A stretch of DNA of 64,000 nt from JABAAE01 sp036336715 (GTDB lineage Bacteria > Planctomycetota > Planctomycetia > Pirellulales > Pirellulaceae). The position numbers and the translations under genes are program-made. The stretch covers positions 1 through 64,000 of the forward strand of contig JAYZFP010000177.1 in NCBI GenBank assembly GCA_036336715.1. Reading direction: 5' to 3'. The notes beneath the pieces were generated by a model. The model was not told the DNA's origin. It saw nothing but the letters and a program-made list of their open reading frames with translations, and did no database searches. Below, in pieces: positions 36,203 to 44,901 of this stretch; within the stretch, counting starts at the first letter, position 1, and each line of letters begins with the position of its first letter.

Positions 36203-36660
36203 ATTACGAACCCAGGATTCATATCGTCCTTTACCAACCCGAGATCCCCCACAATACCGGGGCGGTCGGTCGCACCTGCGTAGCGTTGGCAGCCAAACTC
36301 TGGCTCGTCAGGCCTCTGGGTTTCCAGCTCTCTGAAAAAAACCTGAAGCGGGCCGGCCTCGATTACTGGCAGCACCTTGAATGGGAGACAGTCGACAACT
36401 GGGACGATTTGACGCAAAAGCTGGAAACGCGTTTTTTCTTTTTTTCCAAGACTGCCACGCATTCCCTCTACGATGCCAGTTTCAGGCAGGGTGACGCATT
36501 GGTCTTTGGGCGTGAATCAGCCGGATTGCCCGATTTCCTGCTGGACCCGACCAGTGAGCATTCCCTGAAGATTCCAATCCGTCCTCAAGTTCGCAGCCTG
36601 AATCTGAGTTGCAGCGTGGCCATCGCCGGCTATGAGTTCTGCCGTCAAACAGGATTCTGA
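36199..36660 (+). CDS. trmL: tRNA (cytidine/uridine-34-2'-O)-methyltransferase
   Basis: 153 residues, standard TrmL length. SPOUT methyltransferase: the start IHIVLYQPEIPHNTGAVGRT contains the N-x-G/R motif 1 of the family, FGRESAGLPD (~96-105) is motif 2, and PIRPQVRSLNLSCSVAIAGY (~125-144) is motif 3 with the knot. It uses SAM to 2'-O-methylate the wobble base of tRNA-Leu. Starts with TTG, overlapping the SRPBCC stop codon. Confidence 0.92.
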   Translation: MNYEPRIHIVLYQPEIPHNTGAVGRTCVALAAKLWLVRPLGFQLSEKNLKRAGLDYWQHLEWETVDNWDDLTQKLETRFFFFSKTATHSLYDASFRQGDALVFGRESAGLPDFLLDPTSEHSLKIPIRPQVRSLNLSCSVAIAGYEFCRQTGF

Positions 36661-36880
36661 TCTGTTCCCGGCTTTCTCCCATCCCTGGTTCGGATTCCCG
36701 ACAAGCCAATTCCAACGAAGACGGTGCAGACGATTGGGTGTCCGGAATGTGGCAAGCCATTCGATTCGGCGGACCGGGTGAAAGCGAACCGGCAGCCGAC
36801 TATATTGAACATCTCATTCTCTGGCGTTTTCATGATTTGGGAACGACCACTTACAATCACATCAATCCGGGAGACCTTGG

Positions 36881-38296
36881 ATGTCGCGATTTCCGTCCTT
36901 TTTGATCGCAGCCCTGTGCTGCCTCTTCTGCGGTCCTCTGCTGGCCGAAACAAAAGTCCCATCCATCATCGGCAGCCACATGGTGCTGCAAAGGGGAAAG
37001 GTAACCCCCGTCTGGGGTTGGGACAATGCAGGCCAGAAAGTCACCGTCACTTTCAATGGGCAATCCGCTACCACAACCACCGACTCGTCGGGTCGCTGGC
37101 AGGTCAACCTGAAACCGATGAAAGCAGGCGGCCCCCTTTCGATGTCCATCGAGGGCAGTTCCAGGATCCAACTGGAAAACATCCTGGTCGGCGAGGTCTG
37201 GCTTTGCAGCGGTCAGTCCAACATGGAATGGACCGTCAAGATATCGAACAACCCAAAAGAGGAAATTGCGGCCGCCAATTACCCCAAAATCCGCCACATC
37301 AAGATTCCCCACCGGCCATCAGACAAACCGGAATCCGATGTTCCGTCACAAGGCTGGAAAGTCTGCTCGCCGAAAACGGCCGGCGATTTCACCGCTGTGG
37401 GATATTATTTTGGCCGCCAGCTCCACAAGGAACTGAATGTTCCCATCGGGCTGATCGGATCCAATTGGGGAGGAACCCGGATCGAACCCTGGACACCACC
37501 GGAAGGGTTCAAAAAGGTTCCAGCCCTCAAGGCAAGCCACGCTGACAAACTCGATTCCTTTCCAGCGAAAAACGGAAATCGAATCAATCACCAGTCTCCA
37601 CTGGCTCTTTATAACGGCATGATCCATCCGCTTCTCCCTTTCAGCATCAAAGGTGCGATCTGGTACCAGGGAGAATCCAATAATGGCGAAGGGATGCTGT
37701 ACCACGAAAAGATGAAGGCCCTGATCCACGGCTGGCGCGAAGTCTGGAACACCCCGGATCTCCCCTTCTATTTTGTACAGTTGGCTCCTTTCAAATACGG
37801 TAACGCTGCCGCACTCCCTTTTATCTGGGAAGCGCAGGAAAAAACACTCTCGGTTCCCCACACCGGGATGGCAGTTACAACCGATATCAGCAACATCCGC
37901 GACATCCACCCCAGGAACAAGCAGGATGTTGGCAGGAGATTGGCCCTATGGGCCCTCAAGCATGACTACGGTCGCTCCGAATTGGTCTGTTCCGGACCTA
38001 CCCTGGAATCGATGAAGATCGAAGGCAACCAGGCCCGGCTTTCGTTTGGCAACATTGGAAAGGGGCTGACCACCCGGGACGGAAAAGCCCCATCCCACTA
38101 TACGATCGCCGGCGAGGACAGGAAATTTGTCGAGGCAAAAGCCAGGATTGATGGAAACCAGGTTGTGGTCACTGCCGAAGGCGTGTCCAAACCGGTTGCC
38201 GTCCGATTTGGCTGGGACCAGTTGGCCGAGCCCAATTTTGGCAACCGGGAAGGGCTGCCGGCGTCTCCGTTTCGCACGGATTCCTGGAAGAAATAG
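36881..38296 (+). CDS. Secreted sialate O-acetylesterase-like SGNH hydrolase
   Basis: 471 residues with a signal peptide (MSRFPSFLIAALCCLFCGPL, cleavage near LLAE). The nucleophile serine S113 lies in LCSGQSNMEW, followed by the oxyanion Gly and Asn blocks (GLIGSNWGGTRIEPW, IWYQGESN), and the Asp-x-x-His pair in IRDIHPRNKQDVG. This matches sialic acid-specific 9-O-acetylesterases and related glycan deacetylases. A beta-sandwich lies N-terminally. GGGAGA lies 6 nt upstream of the ATG. A terminator follows at 38315. Confidence 0.88.
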   Translation: MSRFPSFLIAALCCLFCGPLLAETKVPSIIGSHMVLQRGKVTPVWGWDNAGQKVTVTFNGQSATTTTDSSGRWQVNLKPMKAGGPLSMSIEGSSRIQLENILVGEVWLCSGQSNMEWTVKISNNPKEEIAAANYPKIRHIKIPHRPSDKPESDVPSQGWKVCSPKTAGDFTAVGYYFGRQLHKELNVPIGLIGSNWGGTRIEPWTPPEGFKKVPALKASHADKLDSFPAKNGNRINHQSPLALYNGMIHPLLPFSIKGAIWYQGESNNGEGMLYHEKMKALIHGWREVWNTPDLPFYFVQLAPFKYGNAAALPFIWEAQEKTLSVPHTGMAVTTDISNIRDIHPRNKQDVGRRLALWALKHDYGRSELVCSGPTLESMKIEGNQARLSFGNIGKGLTTRDGKAPSHYTIAGEDRKFVEAKARIDGNQVVVTAEGVSKPVAVRFGWDQLAEPNFGNREGLPASPFRTDSWKK

Positions 38297-38314
38297 AAGC
38301 TCCGTACGAATCTC

Positions 38315-38343
38315 AAGGGGCTGAAAAACCTCCAGCCCCTTTT
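38315..38343 (+). terminator. Intrinsic terminator of the sialate esterase-like gene
   Basis: AAGGGGCTG (38315-38323) pairs with CAGCCCCTT (38333-38341) across a 9-nt loop, followed by TT and C. It starts 18 nt past the stop codon. Confidence 0.7.
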
Positions 38344-38488
38344 CTTGTAACCATCCTGAATGACTCTCTGTGAACAGGACCGCCGATGAGGGAGACGCTC
38401 GCAGCCCGCACTCTCTTATCCCTCAATCCAGTGTCCGGGTCCGATTGAAAACGTCCCACTGAACACCGATTCCATCAGCAGCCATCGT

Positions 38489-39421
38489 CTAGACGTCACA
38501 GACCTTGGCCGCATGTCGCAAAGCGCGGATTCTGTTTTTCCAGGTGGGAATGAATTCCTGGGCCACGTATCCTTCGTAGCCCGTCTCGAGTATGGCACGC
38601 ATCACCGCCGGATAATTGATTTCCTGGTGTTCATCCAGTTCGCAACGTCCGGGATTCCCGGCGGTGTGATAGTGCCCGATGTATTCCTGGTAAGCCCGCA
38701 GGCGGCGAATGACATCGCCGTTCATGATCTGCACATGGTAGACATCAAACAGGAGTTTCATGTTGGGTGAGCCAACTTTTTTGATCAATTCCACACAGAA
38801 ATCGACATCGTCCCCAAAGTAGCCCGGATGTCCTTTCATCGGATGGGAATCGTCCCTGGAGTTGAGGTGCTCCAGCACGAGATTGATCCTGTTCTTTTCA
38901 GCGTAACCGATCACCTCTTTCCAGAGTTTGACGCAGTTGGACGCTAACTGATCACGATCGATGTTTTTTTCACTCATTCCCGTAAACGTAATCACACTTG
39001 GAGAACCGACTTCGACGGCCAGGTCGATCCCGGTCATGATTTTCTTTTTGCATTCAGCATGGTACTCCGGATTAACCGGTCCCTTGGCAAATCCATGGCT
39101 TCCTACAAGGGAAATCTCCAGGCCCAGTTTCCTGATCGCCGGATAATGCTGACTTCCAATACCTTCCATTGCAACCAAACCGATCGCCTTGCAATGACGG
39201 CCCAGCTCCACCGCCGGCATCGGATTGAAACACCATCCCATGACTGACTGCCGGATTTGTCCTTTTTGCACCCGGTAGGAATCGAGTTCCGGATCATCTT
39301 TGGCATCAAACGGCCGGCCCCTGCCGGCTGGAGAGGCTTCCACGGGGCCGCTGGTTGCAACGGCCGCGGTTCCTGCAAGGGAAGTCGCCATCATTCCGCG
39401 TCGGGTCAGCTTGGGATTCAT
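38489..39421 (-). CDS. Tat-exported TIM-barrel sugar isomerase/epimerase-like protein
   Basis: 310 residues. A Tat-type signal (LTRRGMMATSLAGTAAVATS) is followed by a xylose-isomerase-like TIM barrel of the hydroxypyruvate isomerase type: SVMGWCFNPMPAVELGRHCK (~60-79), LVLEHLNSRDD with the metal-type Glu, MKLLFDVYHVQIMNGD, GHYHTAGNPGRCELDEHQ and, at the end, GYEGYVAQEFIPTW. These motifs hold the two Glu and the His/Asp metal ligands. Substrate not known; planctomycetes carry many such exported homologues. The ATG at 39421 has GGAAAGGA upstream. It lies 31 nt downstream of the ABC permease-protease gene. Confidence 0.85.
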   Translation of the reverse strand: MNPKLTRRGMMATSLAGTAAVATSGPVEASPAGRGRPFDAKDDPELDSYRVQKGQIRQSVMGWCFNPMPAVELGRHCKAIGLVAMEGIGSQHYPAIRKLGLEISLVGSHGFAKGPVNPEYHAECKKKIMTGIDLAVEVGSPSVITFTGMSEKNIDRDQLASNCVKLWKEVIGYAEKNRINLVLEHLNSRDDSHPMKGHPGYFGDDVDFCVELIKKVGSPNMKLLFDVYHVQIMNGDVIRRLRAYQEYIGHYHTAGNPGRCELDEHQEINYPAVMRAILETGYEGYVAQEFIPTWKNRIRALRHAAKVCDV

Positions 39422-39452
39422 ACCATTCCTTTCCGGTTTCCTGAATTGGTTG

Positions 39453-41825
39453 TTATGGATCTTCTTGATCCGGCTTGCCCACGGGAAGGCTTGCCTTTTC
39501 TCGCGGGGAAAGCAACCCGGTGATACCGATTCCCGCCAACAATCCCACTCCGGCCGCAATCAGAACCCAAGTTGGGAATCCGCTCCTGGAACTGTCAATC
39601 CACCCGGCTTCGACCAGGCTCTGTTCGTAATAGGCTAGCGAAACGAGGATTCCGTTGTTCAGGCAATGAAGCAGAATTCCGGGGAGGATGCTTCCACTTT
39701 TTACTGCCAGCCAGGCCAGCAACAGTCCTGCCAGAAAGGAGGGAAGGAATTTCTGACTGGAAAGATCGGTCAGCGAGAGAGTGTGAAATACCCCGAAGGC
39801 CAATGCCGACAGGGTAATCGACAGCCAAACCCTGTTTCCTGGCTGCAGGGCCCGCAGGAGAACCCCCCGAAAAAAGAACTCCTCGGCAATCGCCGGAACA
39901 ATCGAGAAACAGAAGACAATCAGCACCGGGGAAACGGTTCGCCACTTTTCGACGATCTGTTGCGCCTTTTCCAGCAGGGTCTTTTTCCACTCCGGTTCAC
40001 TGTCACCAGCGGTCCCGGCCACAAGGTGATTGGTCCAATCCACCAGTTGACCAACCAGTGGCCAGAGACAGACACCAATCAGGAGGGCTGCCAAAAAAGC
40101 AGCCCAATGGGGCCGGCAAAATCCCATCGCCCTCAACAGGTTGATCCGACCGTGCCAGAGGAAAAACCAGGGGACGGCAATGAATACCAACAGGGTTGCG
40201 ATGACAAACGGGACCAGGTTGACCCAGTAGGCAACCTGCTCGACTTCCACTCCCTGGTAAGACGCTACCCATTGGGGCACACGCCCCACCAGTCCAATGC
40301 TGAGAAAACTCAGGGGAAAGATAATCGCCAGAACCGACATTGCCCTGGAGACCGATATGCTCTCCGAGGATTCAACAGGTCGACGGACGAGGGATCTCCA
40401 GCTGGCCTGGTTTCCATAGAGAATGGAATCAGAACCGAAAATGTTGGCAGCAACCGACAGAGCCGACAATCCGTAAAGGGCTGTCGAGGTGACAGCGATG
40501 ATCGCAGGCGTCGGCGTTGCCGTGCCTTCCATGATTTCACGGGCCAGCAGGACAATATTGATCAGGGGGACAACCGTCAGCGCGCCGCCCAATTCCAGTC
40601 CGGGCGTCAGGCTGATGATTCCCGGTGTAATGGAAACCAGCATCAGTGGAACAATGTAAGCCTGGGCTTCCTTGAAACTTCGCGCAAAGCTGGTGACTGC
40701 CAACAGAACCGACGAAAAAAATCCGGCGAACAGGATGAGCAGTGCAAAGACCTGAAAAATCACCCACAGGTCAAAATAGGAATCACCAAACAGGATGGGT
40801 AACAACCCGAACAGGGCGAGTGTTGAAAACATGCCGGTCATATTCACGACCGCTGTCAGCATTGCAACAGTAAGGACCCCGATAAACTTGGCGAACAACA
40901 CCTGGAAACGGGGAACCGGGGCCGCGATCAGGGCCTCCAGCGTTCCACGCTCCCTTTCGCCAGCAGTCAGGTCAATGGCCGGGTAAACAGCCCCCGTGAC
41001 TGTCATCAGGATCAGGATCAGGGGCACCAGGCTGGACATGGAAATGCTGGCAGGTTGCGAAATGCCCTCCACCTTGAGGGTATCGTAAGAACTTCCCCGA
41101 AAGGGAAACTGCATTTTGGCCAGCACCAGATTCGTGGCGTCAATTCGCTTTCTCAGGTAAGTTGCTGCCCGGGCACTGCTTCCCGAATCAGCCTGGATGA
41201 TTTTCACCTTTTCAAGAACCGGAACGTAACGATTCTGCCCGCGTGGCCTGAAGAAACCAATCTGAACACGAAGCCCCACATCGACCTCGCCGGATTCAAC
41301 CAGCCGTTCCAGGGATTCACTTTCTTCCGTTCTGATCGAGATGGAATTTTCCTGGAAATACCGCCGTTCCGAAGGCCTCACGAACAGGGGGTCATAATTC
41401 GAATCGGTCAACTGCTCGATTCGGTCCCAGGCCGGAATCCGGTCATCCTCCTCGATTTCCAGTTCCGGAAAAATGTAGTACTCGCCAGGGTTGATAAACC
41501 TCCGGCAGAATTCCTCGACCAGTTCTTCGTCCCGGAATCGCCGGGAGCCGTTCGGCAATTCATCCGGACCAACCCGGTTTCCCTCGTTATCGACAAATTC
41601 CTCCTCCAGCACAAACCGATAGGACGTTTGTTCCAGATTGCCTGCGGCCGAAAAATAGAATTTCTGAAACAGGATGCTCAGCAGGGGATAAATCAAAAGC
41701 GGCATTCCGACCAGGGTCAGAATCGTCCTCCGGTCCCGCAAAATCTCCTTGAGCTCCTTGAGTGTCAATCGGAGGGTGTTCCGGATTCCGGAATTGCGAT
41801 GCCGGATTGAACGGGATTCACTCAT
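39453..41825 (-). CDS. ABC-2 permease (NatB-like) fused to CPBP intramembrane protease
   Basis: 790 residues. The N-terminal ~490 residues are an ABC-2-type permease: one membrane helix (RTILTLVGMPLLIYPLLSIL), a large extracytoplasmic loop (~60-260), then five or so helices with the GERERGTLEALIAAPVPRF block typical of NatB. After ~500 a second membrane part has the CPBP (CAAX protease and bacteriocin-processing) motifs EExxxR in PAIAEEFFFRGVLLR, FxxxH in FGVFHTLSL and HxxxN in LLHCLNNG. The start could also be GTG 41828; a GGAGG sequence precedes both. It overlaps the ATPase gene by 8 nt, forming a two-gene exporter. Confidence 0.88.
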   Translation of the reverse strand: MSESRSIRHRNSGIRNTLRLTLKELKEILRDRRTILTLVGMPLLIYPLLSILFQKFYFSAAGNLEQTSYRFVLEEEFVDNEGNRVGPDELPNGSRRFRDEELVEEFCRRFINPGEYYIFPELEIEEDDRIPAWDRIEQLTDSNYDPLFVRPSERRYFQENSISIRTEESESLERLVESGEVDVGLRVQIGFFRPRGQNRYVPVLEKVKIIQADSGSSARAATYLRKRIDATNLVLAKMQFPFRGSSYDTLKVEGISQPASISMSSLVPLILILMTVTGAVYPAIDLTAGERERGTLEALIAAPVPRFQVLFAKFIGVLTVAMLTAVVNMTGMFSTLALFGLLPILFGDSYFDLWVIFQVFALLILFAGFFSSVLLAVTSFARSFKEAQAYIVPLMLVSITPGIISLTPGLELGGALTVVPLINIVLLAREIMEGTATPTPAIIAVTSTALYGLSALSVAANIFGSDSILYGNQASWRSLVRRPVESSESISVSRAMSVLAIIFPLSFLSIGLVGRVPQWVASYQGVEVEQVAYWVNLVPFVIATLLVFIAVPWFFLWHGRINLLRAMGFCRPHWAAFLAALLIGVCLWPLVGQLVDWTNHLVAGTAGDSEPEWKKTLLEKAQQIVEKWRTVSPVLIVFCFSIVPAIAEEFFFRGVLLRALQPGNRVWLSITLSALAFGVFHTLSLTDLSSQKFLPSFLAGLLLAWLAVKSGSILPGILLHCLNNGILVSLAYYEQSLVEAGWIDSSRSGFPTWVLIAAGVGLLAGIGITGLLSPREKASLPVGKPDQEDP

Positions 41826-42684
41826 CACCCGGGCCCTCCGTCAGGTCACCTGTCAACAGATCCGACCTTTTCCCGCCCGAATTGAACGTCGTTTTTTCCC
41901 TTTCATCATCCAGCAGGATATCTGCCACAGCAGAATCCTCCCCTTCCACAGCGAGTATCTTCAGGAACATCTCCACCAGCGAAGACTCTCCGGTTCGTTG
42001 GCAAAGTTCCTCAAGGGTACCTTCCTCCCGCAATCGCCCCTCGAAAATCAGCCCAAACCGGTCACAAAGCCGTTGAGCCTCATCCAGGCGATGAGTGGAC
42101 ACGATAATCGCCTTGTCCTGGTCACGCAGCAAATCGATATAATCGAACACCGCTTTGCTGCCAACGATATCCAGCCCCAGCGTCGGTTCGTCAAGCAACA
42201 TTACCGGCGGTTTGTGGATGAGCGCCCGGGCAAGGTTGATCCGTTGCTTCTGCCCGGTACTGAGGGTGGCACACCGCTGGTCGATGATCTTCTGTAACGA
42301 AAAAATCCGGACAATTTCATCAACATGGCAGTTGGCTTCATCCGGATCCACACCATAGACATCCGCGAAAAAAAGTAGCATCTCACGGGCAGTCAACCAC
42401 TGGTACAGGCCAACGGCCGCGGAAACAAAACCAATCCGCCGCTTGACCTCAAAGGCATCCACCGACGTCCGGAATCCCCCCACCTCCGCGTAGCCGGAAT
42501 CGGGTTGCAATAACCCGAGAATCATTCGCAGAGTCGTCGTCTTGCCGGCGCCGTTCGGACCAAGGAGCCCGTAAACCTCTCCAGGTGCCACTTCAAAAGT
42601 CAGATCATCAACCGCCACCACCGATCGCGATTCGGTGTTGAATTCCTTACGAATATCGCGGACTTGGATGACGGGATCAGGCAT
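41818..42684 (-). CDS. ABC transporter ATP-binding protein (NatA-like)
   Basis: 288 residues. Walker A LLGPNGAGKTTT (~40-51), the Q-loop position is VSAAVG, signature LSTGQKQR (~138-145), Walker B VMLLDEPTLGLD (~158-169), switch His in VSTHRLDEAQ. The C-terminal ~70 residues form an acidic extension (EGEDSAVADILLDDERE). It drives the permease encoded next to it, with 8 nt overlap. NatAB exports Na+ in Bacillus, but this branch also exports lantibiotics and other substrates, so the cargo is unknown. Confidence 0.9.
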   Translation of the reverse strand: MPDPVIQVRDIRKEFNTESRSVVAVDDLTFEVAPGEVYGLLGPNGAGKTTTLRMILGLLQPDSGYAEVGGFRTSVDAFEVKRRIGFVSAAVGLYQWLTAREMLLFFADVYGVDPDEANCHVDEIVRIFSLQKIIDQRCATLSTGQKQRINLARALIHKPPVMLLDEPTLGLDIVGSKAVFDYIDLLRDQDKAIIVSTHRLDEAQRLCDRFGLIFEGRLREEGTLEELCQRTGESSLVEMFLKILAVEGEDSAVADILLDDEREKTTFNSGGKRSDLLTGDLTEGPGDE

Positions 42685-42967
42685 TCTTTCGGGCAGTTGG
42701 TCGACCAGCACAAAAACGTTTCACCAGTATAAGGTGGACAGCCTCAAAAGACATCGGGTCAGCTCCAAAGTGAGACTCTTTGACACGCCCTGACCGTTTC
42801 CCGGCGATCCGTCGAGTCGTTTGAAACCAATCGGCCTGCCTGCCGCAGGCATCCCGACCAGGTTTCCACAAGATCTTCTGAAAAAATTCCTGGACCTGAA
42901 GCCTTAAGAACTGAAAGCCCGGTTCTGGAATGGGAGCCGATTGCCCCCGTGGGGAGATGCCGCCGAA

Positions 42968-44680
42968 TCAGTAGGTGGCAAGCAGCCTGCGATATTGGAG
43001 ACCGACAAGACGGAAATAACACAACAGGACAAACACGGATCCGCCCGCAGCAATCAAACAGGCAAGAAAACCGCCGCCCATCAGGACAAAAAAACCAAAA
43101 CCGATCACGAAAAAGCCGCACACGAGGGAAATCCCCCAAAAGGACCACCACTCACGTAACGAAGATCGGACGGAAGCGAAAACCTTGCCGGAGAACGGTT
43201 GACCGATCGATTGATTTCGGATGGTGGAATGTAACAGCAGTGGAAACAGAAACAGGCAACTCAAGGTTGCCAACCCCATCGTCACCAGGTAGTTGCCTAC
43301 CGCAAGGATAAAAGGAATCGAAAGCAGGATTCCGGGAATTGTGGCAAACAGGAATGGCAACACGACCACCAGGGACTGCGAGAGTATTTTATCCAGCTCC
43401 CACGACGTCCACTGTTCCATCTTCCTGCATCCGGCGATCGTTTCCGTCGTGATATCGGCACCGGCAACCGCAAGGACCAGCAACCCGGGCAAGAGGACCA
43501 GGAATCCAAAATAAAAAGCAACGGTTGAGGTACCAAGCAGGAAAGTAAGTCCAAGCCCGGTGAAAAGGGCAGCCAACAGGCACCTGAGGACAAACTCGGA
43601 GCATCGGGTAAAAAACAGGACCTCAACCAACCACTTGTTTTCATTGTCATGGGTCAGTTTCAGACGGTTCCCCACGGGAACTTCTTTTGGGGCAGAACGG
43701 ACCTCCCTCGGGGTTGCCGCTTCGCTTTGATCCGCATCCGGCTGAGACGGGGGGCTGGAGGGATTCTTGGTCTGGTCACTCGACCAGGGCCGCCCATCCA
43801 CTGCCAAATCAGCATCCAGCAATTCGGCATTTCCGTTTCTTCCATCTTCCGGCTCAACCCCATTTGCAGACGACTTCTCGTTGTTTGCCGAATCATCGTT
43901 TGCCGAATCATCCCCTTTGCTGACACTCGACTCCCGGCGGTGACTGCTGCCACTCGGCTGATCCAATTCCGCGGAATGCCCTGTGGTTTGTTGCCCTGTG
44001 GTTTGTTCCCCTGTGGCATCGTCAACTGGCGTCCGCTGAGAGTCCCTGGGCACAGCGGTATCCGCGCCTTCCTCGCCAGGGGTATTCTCTTGCCGGGAAG
44101 CCGTCGACAACTGGCTGTCGGTAAGGGGCATCGGATTTTCATTCGACCCGGGTGACGGTCCGGGAGTCTGCTCTCCGCCATCATCAGCAGTTTTCCCGTC
44201 AGACGAGTGCGAGGGAACGTGATCCGAAATGCGGATCGTATTCACCTCCACGCGTCCCACGGAGTAACTGGTATCGGTCACGACCACTCCAAACGAGTCC
44301 GCACTCACATCCTGCGAGTGGGAAGAGAACGCATCCGGTGATCCCCGTTCAACAGAATCCGGTGGAACTTCTGATGCCCCGGTTTTGTTCGTCTTTTGGG
44401 ATTCCCCTGGTGTTGAACCCTGTGTGTCGGTTTCCGATGGCACGCTTACCGGCGCGTGCGGTCTGCCCTCTACTGTCTTTTCCGGGTTTTCTTCCACAAC
44501 ACGTTGGGCGGGTGTTGCTGGTTCCAGATCATCAGCCAACGCGGTCATCTTGGCGCCACAACGAAAGCAGTCTTTCTTCTGCTTCTTTGCTTTTTTCCCG
44601 TCATCCGCCTCGGCAAATGCCTTGGCGGTCGCGTGACACCGCGGACAGGTGAACTTGATAATTCTTTTTTTCCCGGTCAC
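42968..44680 (-). CDS. Zinc-ribbon, long disordered linker, multi-pass membrane protein
   Basis: 570 residues, GTG start. An N-terminal zinc ribbon (FTCPRCHATAKAF and DCFRCGAK, Cys at 12, 15, 38, 41) is of the MJ0042/planctomycete type. Residues ~50-345 are low complexity, rich in Ser, Thr, Asp, Glu, Pro and Gly, with short internal repeats (GEQTTGQQTTG, GDDSANDDSANNE). The last ~210 residues have about five membrane segments (for example VLRCLLAALFTGLGLTFLLG, VAFYFGFLVLLPGLLVLAVA). No known function. It is divergent from the cytochrome-propeller gene. Confidence 0.65.
   Translation of the reverse strand: MTGKKRIIKFTCPRCHATAKAFAEADDGKKAKKQKKDCFRCGAKMTALADDLEPATPAQRVVEENPEKTVEGRPHAPVSVPSETDTQGSTPGESQKTNKTGASEVPPDSVERGSPDAFSSHSQDVSADSFGVVVTDTSYSVGRVEVNTIRISDHVPSHSSDGKTADDGGEQTPGPSPGSNENPMPLTDSQLSTASRQENTPGEEGADTAVPRDSQRTPVDDATGEQTTGQQTTGHSAELDQPSGSSHRRESSVSKGDDSANDDSANNEKSSANGVEPEDGRNGNAELLDADLAVDGRPWSSDQTKNPSSPPSQPDADQSEAATPREVRSAPKEVPVGNRLKLTHDNENKWLVEVLFFTRCSEFVLRCLLAALFTGLGLTFLLGTSTVAFYFGFLVLLPGLLVLAVAGADITTETIAGCRKMEQWTSWELDKILSQSLVVVLPFLFATIPGILLSIPFILAVGNYLVTMGLATLSCLFLFPLLLHSTIRNQSIGQPFSGKVFASVRSSLREWWSFWGISLVCGFFVIGFGFFVLMGGGFLACLIAAGGSVFVLLCYFRLVGLQYRRLLATY
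43883..43912. repeat. 15-bp tandem repeat inside the disordered linker
   Basis: GTTTGCCGAATCATC occurs twice head to tail (43883-43897, 43898-43912), in frame, encoding D-D-S-A-N twice on the minus strand. Confidence 0.85.
43979..44016. repeat. 15-bp tandem repeat, ~2.5 copies, in the disordered linker
   Basis: CCTGTGGTTTGTTGC (43979-43993), CCTGTGGTTTGTTCC (43994-44008) and a partial third copy encode E/Q-Q-T-T-G repeats on the minus strand. Confidence 0.8.
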
Positions 44681-44901
44681 GATTTCGATTCGATCCTGTC
44701 CTGCGAGCAGTCTCCGGCAGTTGTTTCCGGAGACCAGTAAACGAAAAGGAACACCTCTCCCCTGTTGCTATTTTGCCTGCTCGGGCCGCCGCTTCCAGTT
44801 AAATTCGCTCTGGGCAGGCGGTCCCAAGGTGCAGGAAGTAACGTTTTTTTGTATTGTACGGAAACGACCGGGCACCGCCGCTTCAACCTCCCAGTATTTC
44901 C

